Shown one piece after another: positions 27,413-36,295 of a stretch of 64,000 nt of DNA. The notes beneath the pieces are model-generated. The model saw only the letters and a program-made list of their open reading frames with translations. It was not told the DNA's origin and did no database searches. The stretch covers positions 248,001 through 312,000 of the forward strand of contig NZ_JAAVLW010000001.1 in the NCBI RefSeq assembly GCF_013114835.1, in the 5' to 3' direction. The first letter of the stretch is position 1, and every line of letters begins with the position of its first letter. Origin of the DNA: Bradyrhizobium archetypum (GTDB lineage: Bacteria; Pseudomonadota; Alphaproteobacteria; Rhizobiales; Xanthobacteraceae). A program made the position numbers and the translations under genes.

Positions 27413-28861
27413 ATGGCGCTCGCATTGATGATCCAAGGTGCGGGATCGGACGTGGGCAAGTCGCTCATCGTTGCCGGCCTTGCGCGCGCCGCGACTCGGC
27501 GCGGCTATCGGGTGCTGCCCTTCAAGCCGCAGAACATGTCGAACAATGCGGCCGTGACAATCGACGGTGGCGAGATCGGACGCGCGCAGGCATTGCAGGC
27601 GCAGGCCGCAGGTGTCGAGCCGCACACCGACATGAATCCCGTCCTGCTCAAGCCGGAGACAGATGTTGGCGCCCAGATCATCGTGCAGGGACGGCGCGTG
27701 GCGACGCTGCGAGCCCGCGCGTACGCTGCGATGAAGTCATCGCTGATGGAGCCGGTCCTCGAAAGTTTCGGACGCCTGAAGGATCGTGCCGATCTTGTTC
27801 TGGTCGAGGGCGCCGGCAGCCCAGCCGAAGTTAATCTGAGGAGCGCCGATATCGCCAATATGGGTTTTGCCCGCAAGGCCGACGTGCCAGTCGTGCTGGT
27901 CGGCGACATCGATCGCGGCGGTGTGATAGCGCAGCTCGTCGGCATTAAGACCGTGCTAGATGCAGACGATGCGGCCATGATCCGCGGCTTCGTCATCAAC
28001 AAGTTCCGCGGCGATCCGACGCTGTTTGACAACGGCTACCGGCTGATAGAAGCACGCACATCCTGGCGGGGATTTGGGGTTCTCCCCTATTTCGCCCGCG
28101 CTAGCGAGCTTCCGGCTGAAGATGCGCTGGGGCTTGCTGACGCCCGCAAGGTAGGCAAGTGCAAGATTGCCTTTCTCGCGCTGTCGCGGATCGCGAACTT
28201 TGACGACCTCGATCCGCTGAAGCTCGAGCCTGATGTCGACCTTGTGATGGTCCGGCCTGGAGAGGCAATCCCGGGCGACGCAAAACTCGTGATCCTTCCC
28301 GGCTCGAAGTCGACACGCGGCGACCTCACCTTCCTGCGCGCGCAAGGTTGGGACATCGATCTTCTCGCGCATCATCGTCGCGGCGGCCATGTGCTCGGCG
28401 TCTGCGGCGGTTACCAGATGCTCGGACGCAGTGTGGCGGATCCGACAGGAATCGAGGGACCGGCGGGAGAAACGCCCGGCCTCGGACTTCTCGACGTGAC
28501 GACGGTGATGACGTCAAAAAAGACTCTCACGCGCGTTGCGGCGGTCCATGCCGCGACGGACCGGCCGATCGAGGCTTACGAGATTCACATCGGGCATACC
28601 GACGGGCCGGACCGTGCACGGCCATTTGCTTTGGTTGGCAGCGCGCCGGAAGGCGCAGTTTCCAGCGACGGACGCGTGTACGGTAGCTACCTGCACGGCC
28701 TGTTTGCTTCAGACAATTTCCGCAGCGCATTTCTCGCGCAACTGGACATTCCGGCCGCAGACCAGCAGTACCGCGCCAGGGTGGAGAGCGCGCTCGATGC
28801 GCTTGCCGATCACATCGACAACCATCTCGATGTAAATGGGCTGCTTGCGCTCGCGCGCTGA
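27413..28861 (+). CDS. cobQ: Cobyric acid synthase
   Basis: Glutamine- and ATP-dependent amidation of the b, d, e and g side chains of adenosylcobyrinate diamide. The 482-aa protein begins [18 protein letters not shown] (P-loop-like), has [13 protein letters not shown] and the glutamine amidotransferase loop [12 protein letters not shown] with the catalytic Cys, and a late GSYLHGLF with the partner His. It forms a short plus-strand operon with cobO and converges on cobC, 10 bases apart. Confidence 0.97.
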   Translation: MALALMIQGAGSDVGKSLIVAGLARAATRRGYRVLPFKPQNMSNNAAVTIDGGEIGRAQALQAQAAGVEPHTDMNPVLLKPETDVGAQIIVQGRRVATLRARAYAAMKSSLMEPVLESFGRLKDRADLVLVEGAGSPAEVNLRSADIANMGFARKADVPVVLVGDIDRGGVIAQLVGIKTVLDADDAAMIRGFVINKFRGDPTLFDNGYRLIEARTSWRGFGVLPYFARASELPAEDALGLADARKVGKCKIAFLALSRIANFDDLDPLKLEPDVDLVMVRPGEAIPGDAKLVILPGSKSTRGDLTFLRAQGWDIDLLAHHRRGGHVLGVCGGYQMLGRSVADPTGIEGPAGETPGLGLLDVTTVMTSKKTLTRVAAVHAATDRPIEAYEIHIGHTDGPDRARPFALVGSAPEGAVSSDGRVYGSYLHGLFASDNFRSAFLAQLDIPAADQQYRARVESALDALADHIDNHLDVNGLLALAR

Positions 28862-28871
28862 GTATTATTGA

Positions 28872-29837
28872 TCAACGCGAGAGCGCGGCAGCAAGCCGCG
28901 ACCATTCCGCCCCGTTACCCGGCAAGCCCAGCCTGAGCCATCCCGGCTTTTGCTCAAAAGCACGCGACCATATCTGGCCGCGCGCGAGCTTCTCCTGCGC
29001 AGCCTGCGCGTCCCCGGTCTCATAGAGCCGGAACAGCGGTGTGCCGCCGACCTGTTGCCAGCCCTGCGATCGCACCTCGGCATCCAGCCGGAGGCAATCG
29101 CGCGCCAGACGCGTCGCGGTTGCCTTTGCCCACTCGCGATCGAGCAAGGCGCGCCGTCCGATCGCAATCGCTCCGCCCGAAATCGGCCACGGACCCACCA
29201 TCCCCGCCAGCGCCGCGACGTCAGCCTCGCTGCCGAGCACGAAACCGAGCCGCAGTCCGGCAAGCCCGTAAAACTTTCCGAACGAGCGCAGGACCAACAG
29301 CCCTGACCGTCCCGCCTCCGATGCCAACGACAGGCCGGAGACGGCATCGACGAAGCTCTCGTCAACCAAGAGCCGACCGACCTTCGGCAAGAGCGCCACC
29401 AATTCGGTCGGATTATGGCGCCGACCATCTGGATTGTTGGGATTGACGACCACGGCAAGATCCGCTCCCGCCAGTCCTTCGAGTTCGGAAACTTCGGCCA
29501 CGTCCCAGGCTGCGGCTGAAAGAACCGCCGCGTACTCGTTGTAGGTCGGCGCAAGAATTCGCGCGCGGCCGTGCGATGAAAGATTCGGCAACAATTGGAT
29601 GGCCGCTTGTGCGCCAGTAAGCGCCACGAGTGGCGCCCGGGTAGCGTAGGCCTCTCGGGCAGCTTGGTGGAGGGACGCGATATCTGATCGCGAAGGCAGC
29701 GCGCTCCAGTACCTAAGCTCCACCTCACCCACCGGATAGGGCTGCCGATTGATCCCGGTTGAGAGGTCGATCCAGTCCTGCGCACGCCCGCCGAAGCGCT
29801 GAACGGCGAGATCGAGATTTCCACCATGCTCGAGCAT
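28872..29837 (-). CDS. cobC: L-threonine-O-3-phosphate decarboxylase-like CobC
   Basis: PLP-dependent aminotransferase-fold enzyme supplying the aminopropanol arm. The protein of about 321 aa has EHGGNLDLAVQRFGG, WIDLSTGINRQPYP, APTYNEYAAVL, VVVNPNNPDGR and LRSFGKFYGLAGLRLGF, where the Lys in SFGKFYGLAG binds PLP. ATG 29837 is 11 bases after the cobD stop; a GTG at 29852 overlapping that stop (GTGA) is an equal candidate, adding five residues. Confidence 0.93.
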   Translation of the reverse strand: MLEHGGNLDLAVQRFGGRAQDWIDLSTGINRQPYPVGEVELRYWSALPSRSDIASLHQAAREAYATRAPLVALTGAQAAIQLLPNLSSHGRARILAPTYNEYAAVLSAAAWDVAEVSELEGLAGADLAVVVNPNNPDGRRHNPTELVALLPKVGRLLVDESFVDAVSGLSLASEAGRSGLLVLRSFGKFYGLAGLRLGFVLGSEADVAALAGMVGPWPISGGAIAIGRRALLDREWAKATATRLARDCLRLDAEVRSQGWQQVGGTPLFRLYETGDAQAAQEKLARGQIWSRAFEQKPGWLRLGLPGNGAEWSRLAAALSR

Positions 29838-29848
29838 TGCCCTCTCCG

Positions 29849-30790
29849 TCACGCGAAGGCCAGAATCGCAAGCGCACCGGCCAAAAGAACCATGGCGCGG
29901 ACGTAGAGCTTCAACCCTTGCCGGATGTCCGCAGCGAACGGATCGCGCGCTCCCTCGTTGAGCCAAGGTTCGTTGGCGGTGTCACCGTGATAGGTGCGTG
30001 GCCCGCTGAGCCGCACGCCGAGCGCGCCGGCCATGGCTGCTTCCGGCCAGCCGGCATTGATCGAGCGGTGGCGGCGCGCATCCCTCGCCATGCAAGACAA
30101 CGCATTCGAAGGCCGCGTCGCCAGCACTACAAACAAAACGCCTGTGAGGCGCGCCGGTACGAAATTGGCGAGATCGTCGATGCGCGCGGCGGCCCAACCG
30201 AAGGATTCGTGACGCGCCGTGCGATGGCCGATCATGGAGTCGAGCGTATTGATTGCCTTGTAGCCGACAATGCCGGGCAGCCCGAACAACGCTCCCCAGA
30301 ACACGGGCGCCACAATGCCGTCGGAAGCATTCTCGGCCAGGCTCTCGATAGCTGCGCGCGCAATGCCCGCCTCATCAAGAGCTGCGGGATCGCGTCCTAC
30401 GATGTGCGCGACCGCAGCACGCGCGGCTGCGATATCACCGGATTGCAAGGGGTTCGCAACGGGGGCGACATGATCATAGAGCGAACGCAGCGCGACCAGG
30501 GGCCATGCGAGAATTCCCAAGAGGACGATGCGGCTCCATTCAAAGGCGAGCCCGGCCTGAACCGACCATCCAATTCCGGCCGAAACTCCAATCACGAAAA
30601 GCGCCACGGCTGCGCCAGCGATCCGCCTAACTGCAGGCGGATCGATGGGCCGGTTGAAGCTGATGTCGAGAATGTTGATGAGCCTCCCGAGCCAGGTGAC
30701 GGGATGACCAATGCGGACGAACAGCGCGTTGGGCCAGCCCAACAGGGCGTCCACCGTCATTGCCACCGCCATCGCTCCCGCAAAGACCAC
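29849..30790 (-). CDS. cobD: Adenosylcobinamide-phosphate synthase CobD/CbiB
   Basis: Integral membrane enzyme that joins (R)-1-amino-2-propanol phosphate to adenosylcobyric acid. The 313-aa protein is hydrophobic with family motifs ALLGWPNALFVRIGHPVTW, GIARAAIESLAENASDGIVA, FWGALFGLPGIVGYKAINTL, DSMIGHR and the C-terminal PRTYHGDT. It heads a cobD-cobC unit and is divergent from cobP across 129 bases holding no recognised riboswitch. Confidence 0.96.
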   Translation of the reverse strand: MVFAGAMAVAMTVDALLGWPNALFVRIGHPVTWLGRLINILDISFNRPIDPPAVRRIAGAAVALFVIGVSAGIGWSVQAGLAFEWSRIVLLGILAWPLVALRSLYDHVAPVANPLQSGDIAAARAAVAHIVGRDPAALDEAGIARAAIESLAENASDGIVAPVFWGALFGLPGIVGYKAINTLDSMIGHRTARHESFGWAAARIDDLANFVPARLTGVLFVVLATRPSNALSCMARDARRHRSINAGWPEAAMAGALGVRLSGPRTYHGDTANEPWLNEGARDPFAADIRQGLKLYVRAMVLLAGALAILAFA

Positions 30791-30919
30791 GCATCATCTC
30801 CCGTCGTGCCTGGCCCTGATGCACAAGAATTCCGTATCAAGGCAAGCCCATATCGCGTGATTTCACCTTTGTCTTTGTCGAAGATTGATGATTAGTGCTG
30901 GCCTTAACTGGAGGACGTC

Positions 30920-31423
30920 ATGGCCATCATACTTATCACGGGCGGCGCCCGATCCGGCAAAAGCTTACGCGCAGAAGTCCGCACCCGCGCTTTTCCGGAA
31001 CAGCCCGTCTATATCGCCACGGCAGAGGCGCTCGATGAGGAAATGGGCGAGCGAATAGCGAAGCATCGCGCGCGGCGAGGAAAGGACTGGATCGAGCGCG
31101 AGGTTCCACTCGATCTCGTGCAGGCCTTGATCGAAACCGATGGCGGTGGCGCAAGGCTGGTCGATTGCCTCACGCTGTGGCTATCGAACCTGCTCCACGC
31201 GGAACGCAACTGGTCGCATGAGGCTTCGCTACTCGCTGACGCGCTTGCCCGCCAGCGCAGCCCGGTCATCATCGTCACGAACGAGGTCGGGTTCGGTATC
31301 GTGCCGGACAATGCGCTGGCGCGCGCGTTTCGGGACGCGGCGGGTATCCTGAACCAGACGATTGCATCCGTTGCGGATGAGGTCGAATTCGTCGTGGCAG
31401 GATTGCCGATGAAGCTGAAGTAA
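30920..31423 (+). CDS. cobP: Bifunctional adenosylcobinamide kinase/guanylyltransferase
   Basis: Phosphorylates adenosylcobinamide and transfers GMP, making AdoCbi-GDP. The 167-aa protein starts IILITGGARSGKSLRAE (P-loop) and has YIATAEALDEEM, IAKHRARRGKDW and VTNEVGFGIVPDN, all CobP/CobU signatures. The start ATG follows GGAGG. It leads the plus-strand set cobP, cobS/cobV, bluB. Confidence 0.96.
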   Translation: MAIILITGGARSGKSLRAEVRTRAFPEQPVYIATAEALDEEMGERIAKHRARRGKDWIEREVPLDLVQALIETDGGGARLVDCLTLWLSNLLHAERNWSHEASLLADALARQRSPVIIVTNEVGFGIVPDNALARAFRDAAGILNQTIASVADEVEFVVAGLPMKLK

Positions 31424-31497
31424 TGCCGCGCTTGACGGAATTGCGACGCGTCGTGGAGTGAGCGCGAGCGAGTTGACGGTTCGAGGGCTGAAGACAC

Positions 31498-32286
31498 ATG
31501 TATCATTCAGAGCTTCTCAGGGGCATCGTCGCTGACCTGAGAATCGCCATTTCGCTCTCCACGATTCTGCCTCTTGGGCCGGCGACGCCGGTCGGCGATG
31601 GCGACGTTGCCCGCGCGAGCTGGGCGTTGCCAGTGGCAGGATTGCTGGTTGGCTTTGCCGGTGCGGCGGTCTACTGGATCGCATGTGAGGTGGGCTTGAC
31701 GCCAAGCCCTGCAGCCATGCTGGCGCTGGCGGCCACGGTTCTCGTCACCGGCGCGATGCACGAGGACGGCCTTGCCGATACCGCCGACGGGCTCGGCGGC
31801 GGCCGGACGCGCGAGCGCAAGCTCGAGATCATGCGCGACAGCCGAATCGGTACATACGGTGCGTGCGCGCTCATCGCATCGCTCATCTTGCGATGGAGCG
31901 CGCTCGAAACGATCGCCGAGCCAAAGTCAATTGCGGCGGCGCTTTCAGTTGCACATGCGGCGGCGCGCGCCGGCATGCCCGCCTTCATGTGGCTGATTCC
32001 GCCGGCGCGATCGGATGGGCTTTCGGCCCGAGCCGGACGGCCGCCGGGGCGAAGCGCCGCCATTGCATTTGCTCTCGGGGCTCTTTGCCTTGTTTTCGGT
32101 GCCGGGCCAAGCAAGGCGATGATCGGAGTGATTTTGCTCTCACTTGCCGGGTTGGTGCTGGCGTGGCTTGCCACAAGGCAGGTCGGCGGACAGACAGGTG
32201 ATATATTGGGTGCGTTCGAACAGATTGGCGAGATCGTGGTTTTGCTGATGACAGCCTCCCTCCTCCACACGGAACCAGGACCCTGA
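31498..32286 (+). CDS. cobS: Adenosylcobinamide-GDP ribazoletransferase (cobalamin synthase)
   Basis: Membrane enzyme that condenses AdoCbi-GDP with alpha-ribazole (phosphate), also called CobV in rhizobial naming. The 262-aa protein has a periplasm-proximal DLRIAISLSTILPLG start, GAMHEDGLADTADGLGGG with the essential acidic cluster, and MRDSRIGTYGACAL, with several hydrophobic helices. ATG at 31498; a 74-base gap after cobP; the stop overlaps the bluB start (TGATG). Confidence 0.95.
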   Translation: MYHSELLRGIVADLRIAISLSTILPLGPATPVGDGDVARASWALPVAGLLVGFAGAAVYWIACEVGLTPSPAAMLALAATVLVTGAMHEDGLADTADGLGGGRTRERKLEIMRDSRIGTYGACALIASLILRWSALETIAEPKSIAAALSVAHAAARAGMPAFMWLIPPARSDGLSARAGRPPGRSAAIAFALGALCLVFGAGPSKAMIGVILLSLAGLVLAWLATRQVGGQTGDILGAFEQIGEIVVLLMTASLLHTEPGP

Positions 32287-32918
32287 TGGTCGCTTTCGAT
32301 GAAGCCTTTCGCCGGCAACTGCGCGAGCTCTTCGTGTGGCGCCGCGACGTGCGGCGCTTTCGTCCCGATCCTCTGCCGAGCGGCGCCATGGAGCGGCTGA
32401 TTGAGATCGCCTGCCTTTCCCCGTCGGTCGGCTTGAGCCAGCCTTGGCGGTTTGTGATCGTCGAAGACAGCGCAAGGCGCAGTGCCGTGGTCGAGGATTT
32501 CAGGGCCTGCAACGCCGATGCGTTGCATTCTTATTCAGGCGAACGCGCGGCGCGGTACGCGAGCCTCAAGCTCGCCGGCCTCGAAGAGGCCCCGGGTCAT
32601 CTGGCCGTGTTTGCGGACAAAACGAACGATATGGGGCATCGCCTCGGGCGTGCAACCATGCCAGATACGGTCGAGTACTCCGTCGCCGCCGCCATCTGCT
32701 GCATGTGGCTCGCCGCACGTGCAGACGGCATGGGACTTGGCTGGGTATCGATCCTTAACCCGGCTCGCATCCACGAGGTTCTTGAAGTGCCGGAGTCCTG
32801 GAAGTTCATCGGCTATCTCTGCGTCGGCTATCCCCAGAAAGAGTTTGATCGACCCGAACTTGAGCGCGCCAACTGGGAATATCGGCGATCGGCGAAGGAA
32901 TTCACCACTCGACGCTAG
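32286..32918 (+). CDS. bluB: 5,6-dimethylbenzimidazole synthase BluB
   Basis: Flavin-destroying enzyme that turns FMNH2 and O2 into the lower ligand dimethylbenzimidazole. The 210-aa nitroreductase-fold protein shows LFVWRRDVRRFRPDPLP, ACLSPSVGLSQPWRFV, AVFADKTNDMGHRLGRATMP, GLGWVSILNP and FIGYLCVGYP, as in the S. meliloti BluB I recall. It gives the pathway oxygen-dependent completeness and feeds CobT at 10508. Confidence 0.96.
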   Translation: MVAFDEAFRRQLRELFVWRRDVRRFRPDPLPSGAMERLIEIACLSPSVGLSQPWRFVIVEDSARRSAVVEDFRACNADALHSYSGERAARYASLKLAGLEEAPGHLAVFADKTNDMGHRLGRATMPDTVEYSVAAAICCMWLAARADGMGLGWVSILNPARIHEVLEVPESWKFIGYLCVGYPQKEFDRPELERANWEYRRSAKEFTTRR

Positions 32919-33662
32919 CGCCCAGATTTCAAGTTTCCATCCGGAGCCTTCGTCGCGTGTCAACGTCGTGTAGGTCAACCAACCAGGATGCTGGTCGCGA
33001 TGCATCATGATGCTACCGACCTGGCGATTGGCCGAAGGGCAACCTTAGATTCCTCTCGGCTAGATATTGGCCCCACACTGGTTTGTTTGGCACTGCAGAC
33101 CCGGACCGCGATGTTTTTCCAGAGAGAGAGGGAGAATTTCCAGTTCCGGACGTCTGTGTTCGCTCGCAATACCCCGTGCGCAGCTAAGAAGCGAGAAACT
33201 CGTTCGGGTTGAGGCCGCGGATCGGCGCGATCGATGCGGCCCCTGTTGCTGACTGCCGTCGAAACCGGTTGGCCTCGCGCTTAAAGCTAGGCGCTAACCG
33301 ACATCGATCGCCCAGCAATGATGGGTAGAGCGCGTGAGAAGGCACCCACAGCCATCTACAGAGTACGCTCGTACGACGATCGATCAATGTGCTCGCAATT
33401 CGACGGGAAAGAATAATACCCGGTCGCCACTTCAGCTGTACGAGGCCACAACGTGGTAATGCCATGCCCGTCCTTCAAAACGCTTTTCTGCTGGCCCAGT
33501 ATCGTTGCGAAGTAATAGGCCGGTGACAGACATCAACTAATCCTATCGGCCGTTCTGATTTAGCGATGGATTGGTGCGAGGACGCGGCCAACCCCTGAAT
33601 TCATGGGTGTGAGTGAGATCAAATGCAAGATCTGCAAGCTGGCGCTCAACACTCGCCATAGT

Positions 33663-33695
33663 AAAAAATGCCCGGCCACCTTTCGGCGGCCGGGC
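33663..33695 (-). terminator. Rho-independent terminator on minus strand within repeat copy 2
   Basis: On the minus strand GCCCGGCC and GGCCGGGC form an 8-bp stem around a GCCGAAAGGT loop, then CATTTTTT. It would end a transcript started at the nod box about 400 bases upstream. Copy 1 has a decayed version around 8148-8180. Confidence 0.6.
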
Positions 33696-33950
33696 CGAAG
33701 TCAGTCTGGGAGGAGCGACGCTGCTACACATCGCACCAGCTTCCGTCGGCAGAGGGAGGGTGCCGACGGTTCATTTACGGCGAGGGCATTCGCCGTTAAC
33801 TTTAGCCACGGGAAGGCCGATATCCGTTCCAAACGAAATCTGGTTTCGCTTCCTTCTGCTCTCTTCAGGGAATTCGGCCCAACGCTCGCGGGAAGATCAA
33901 CAACGGCGTCAGTTCTTCCCTTCACGTAATCTTAGGACGGTCACCAAAGA

Positions 33951-34040
33951 TCATGCTTCTGAGATGAACCCCGTGGAAAAGAGGCTGTCCGTCAATGCTT
34001 CACCCATCGATTGATCGTCATCCACGACGAAAATCCGCCG
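33951..34040 (-). pseudogene. Response-regulator receiver N-terminal remnant (copy 2)
   Basis: The minus frame reads RRIFVVDDDQSMGEALTDSL, then FSTGFISEA and a stop: a well-preserved beta1-alpha1-beta2 start of a FixJ/NodW-type receiver with its acidic triad, cut after about 29 codons. No ATG is in frame nearby; an ATG at about 34060 is one frame off. It lies directly downstream of the nod box. Confidence 0.65.
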
Positions 34041-34094
34041 AGTGTGCGCGCCATCTGCACCAGCCTATGCGCTTTTTCTATGCAGCATTCCGTA

Positions 34095-34143
34095 AAATTG
34101 GTGAAATCGATTGTTTTGATGGGATACATCTATACTGTTGATA
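34095..34143 (-). promoter_or_regulatory. nod box (NodD-binding promoter element)
   Basis: On the minus strand ATCAACAGTATAGAT is a perfect ATC-N9-GAT half (34128-34142), followed at normal spacing by AAACAATCGATTTCACCAAT (34097-34116), almost the consensus nod-box core AAACAATCGATTTTACCAAT. It should fire leftward when NodD and flavonoids are present. No intact nod gene follows; the first 400 bases hold a receiver remnant, conserved hairpins and a terminator. Confidence 0.82.
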
Positions 34144-34688
34144 CATAAAGACATGCGTTCAGCGGCCTTAATCTAAGTCGCGTCGTTCGTGCCGGACGCT
34201 CTGATGACCCGGCGTAAGCTCTGGCCGCATAGCAATCTATTCTATCAAGACCTCGCGGTGGCCGACTTCTTTACGCGGCCTCGGCGCTTTTCCCACCTGC
34301 AAGATCCGCTGCGAGGCTTGCGCTACTTTTTCGGATCAGCCAGGGCACGCCGCGGAAACCTCACAATTGCGCGTTTAGGGCTTCAATCTCGGAAGACCGC
34401 TGAGGGAGCGCGTTGGCCAACGGCTGGTGCGGCGAAGGTAATCAGCGAGGCTTGCACGGACACGGCTCGCAACGGCGAGGCACCCGGCTCATCATGGCGC
34501 AGATTGTTTGATGGCGGACAAAGTCTCACTCAGCAATGTGGTAATTGCGACACTATTCTCAATCCAAGAATATCGCGCGGCCGTGCCCCGGGCCGACAAG
34601 CCGCACATCATCGGCAGCCTTCGAGCGGCACGTCATTTGCAAAGATGATGTTGGGCGTGGACACGGACGGTCACCCGTGCCGATGCCC

Positions 34689-34753
34689 GCAACCTTCAGG
34701 TTGCAGCCCGACGCACCTCTTGGTCCTCTCTTGCAAAGTGCGTCGGGCTTTTT
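34689..34753 (+). terminator. Double hairpin with intrinsic terminator
   Basis: GCAACCT-TC-AGGTTGC (34689-34704) is followed by GCCCGACGCAC (34706-34716) pairing perfectly with GTGCGTCGGGC (34738-34748) and TTTTT. It would end a plus-strand transcript, possibly a small RNA because no gene is convincing upstream. Confidence 0.55.
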
Positions 34754-35080
34754 CGGTCATCATGCAGACATGTCCTTGCAAGTTTCCACACATCTGCCTG
34801 TCCTCCGGTGATGCAAATTGGAACTCCGATGAACTATACGCGCACATTTTAGGAGACGCCGAACGAATCCATGTCGGCGCCAACACCGGATGCATGGCGA
34901 TGCTCTCGGAGACCAGCGGCATTGCGGTCGCCGAGATTTGGTCCACTTCCTTCGCCAGACGCAGCGGTAACGCTCAGGGTGAGCAGGAGGCAGCGCTTGC
35001 GCCAGAGCGTCGCGGCGCTGAAAAGTGCAGTTCCCTAGATTGATCACCTTCAATAGGTCTTTCGGTAGCGTCCAATCCGA

Positions 35081-35656
35081 TTAGAAGTGCACGGTGCTCC
35101 GTATGTGGATTTTCGTATCCGGGATGCGACAATGCACCAGACAACCGGTTGGGGAGCCATCGAAAAACATTCCCAAATTGATAATTTCCCGTCGATTTAG
35201 AACGCTACCAACCACAACCTTGACGATCAAGCCCATTGGCTTTGAATCGCTGATCTCGCCGATCATGCTGTTACTGGCCGCTTTCCCAGTGAAGCTGATG
35301 GAAGCCACTCGATCCAGCTCGCGACTGCGCGCTGCAATGCATGTTAAGCAATTGTGATGCTCACCCGGGATTTCAATCTCAAATGAGAATTCCTCGATAG
35401 CCGTATTGCCGTCGTTCCGCACCCGAATGATTACGCGGGTCAGCGACCGAAGCGTGCCTCCGTCGAATCCAACTCCTAGCTCTCTGCTCTTAAATTCGTT
35501 TCGCAATTCGCGCGTTAGATCCAGCGTCTCTTCTATTTCAAACTTTAGCTTTCTCCGCCTCGCTACAAGAGAATGCGCAATCAAGAACCGCACGGGAGCG
35601 CCGATCGCGGCCCGCACGATAGCCGAAAACGGCTGTTTTATTCTGAGATCCGGCAT
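35081..35656 (-). CDS. Hypothetical protein, 191 aa
   Basis: I do not recognise the family. ATG 35656 has a strong GGAGG nine bases upstream, and the composition is protein-like throughout. The N-terminal 40 residues are basic and moderately hydrophobic (VRAAIGAPVRFLIAHSLVA, a possible short membrane or amphipathic segment), then EETLDLTRELRNEF; the middle, SLTRVIIRVRNDGNTAIEEF, resembles an immunoglobulin-like beta-sandwich opening of the kind found in proteins with 'interaction of charged/added strand' repeats. A CLTC pair occurs near residue 112. Lower GC than its neighbours suggests acquisition. Function unknown. Confidence 0.6.
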   Translation of the reverse strand: MPDLRIKQPFSAIVRAAIGAPVRFLIAHSLVARRRKLKFEIEETLDLTRELRNEFKSRELGVGFDGGTLRSLTRVIIRVRNDGNTAIEEFSFEIEIPGEHHNCLTCIAARSRELDRVASISFTGKAASNSMIGEISDSKPMGLIVKVVVGSVLNRREIINLGMFFDGSPTGCLVHCRIPDTKIHIRSTVHF

Positions 35657-36086
35657 TTTTCGCCTCCAGCACCGGGCTCCTGATCGCAGGGCCATGTCGG
35701 CGGTGCTACCTTGATGCGAGCGCGAACCGATTCTGTCGGAGTTAGCTCCTGCGAGCGTTTCGGGGCGCTTGCCTTGTCTGTCGTGAATGGTGCGAACCTA
35801 AGATCGCGCCTGTTCAGCGGAATGCTCGAGCATCTAGCGCGCTCGTTCATTTGTTTTTCCAGCAACGCCAAGCCCAACCACCTCTCTCTCAAGCGTGGCC
35901 TTTGGCGAAATCATCCCGCCGTGATCGGACGCCAGCACTGACTGCAGCAGGCCGAGCGCGGCACTCCTGCCGTCCACCAGCGCCGCGACAGGATCGCAGA
36001 CCGCATGGAGGCTGTTGACGTCGTGGGTAACCATAAAGACGATGAAGCTCAGCGTCCGCTGCAGCCTCACCATATCGAGCTTCGCA
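35657..36086 (-). pseudogene. C-terminal fragment of an MlaF-type ABC transporter ATPase in decayed DNA
   Basis: Between about 36060 and 35900 the minus frame reads SFIVFMVTHDVNSLHAVCDP and VAALVDGRSAALG..LQSVLASDH, matching the switch His (VTHD) and C-terminus of MlaF/Mkl-like ATPases. Walker A, the signature motif and Walker B are absent. The rest of the stretch to 35657 shows nothing I can name. Confidence 0.6.
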
Positions 36087-36215
36087 TTAGCAATCCGGCG
36101 GCTGTGGTGTTGCCGGCACAGTGACGGCCACGCGGTGGCCCGCGGATTGAAGTCCCCGGGCAACTACGGCGCCGATGCCCCGGACGCTGCCCGTATCCAA
36201 TGCAATGCGTGCCAT
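36087..36215 (-). pseudogene. phbB: N-terminal fragment of acetoacetyl-CoA reductase (phbB)
   Basis: The minus frame starts MARIALDTGSVRGIGAVVAR and continues GLQSAGHRVAVT, clearly the Rossmann start of PhbB (usual form MARIALVTGGTRGIG), then falls into noise and stops at 36087. Only about 35 residues remain; the conserved Gly after TG is replaced. A FixK-type box lies 73 bases upstream, the ordinary position for a FixK-driven gene, so the promoter outlived the gene. Confidence 0.7.
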
Positions 36216-36281
36216 GCCAATCTCTCTCCTCGTCTTCGTGACCTGCATCTTTGCCAAATAACGCAAGAAAGGCCGGCGGGT

Positions 36282-36295
36282 TTGATGTGGGTCAA
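36282..36295. promoter_or_regulatory. FixK-type box (TTGATGTGGGTCAA)
   Basis: Matches TTG(A/C)-N6-(T/G)CAA. Centre is 73 bases before the phbB fragment ATG on the minus strand and about 440 before hemN on the plus strand, so the truncated phbB was its likely target. Confidence 0.6.

Larger units (their letters stand above)
33591..34046. repeat. Dispersed repeat, copy 2 (pairs with 8073-8545)
   Basis: Same element as copy 1. It keeps the 9-bp perfect stem (33743-33769) with one changed loop base and the receiver remnant. Unlike copy 1 it has a clean GC stem with a U-run on the minus strand (33663-33695) and a nod box immediately beyond its right end. The unequal flanks suggest one ancestral promoter-leader-regulator segment that was copied and trimmed. 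Confidence 0.85.
32919..35080. other. Gene-poor region with repeat copy 2, nod box and hairpins
   Basis: No intact gene is recognised. Holds the second repeat copy, a response-regulator remnant, a nod box and two terminator-like hairpins, listed separately. The minus frame 33184-33465 and the plus frame 34189-35043 are open but have no recognisable domain or convincing ribosome site; the latter crosses a hairpin terminator and is probably not a gene. Confidence 0.6.

Noticed and set aside
28862-28875. TTGATCAACG near the cobQ stop as a FixK box
   Set aside because: Half-sites are adjacent with no N4 spacer and it lies between convergent genes.
29759-30895. 378-codon plus frame opposite cobD and cobC
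   Set aside because: Antisense shadow of GC-rich genes; cobD and cobC on the other strand have full family motifs.
34189-35043. 284-codon plus-strand open frame
   Set aside because: No domain, poor ribosome site, Cys/Pro/Arg-rich shadow-like composition, and an intrinsic terminator hairpin sits inside it.
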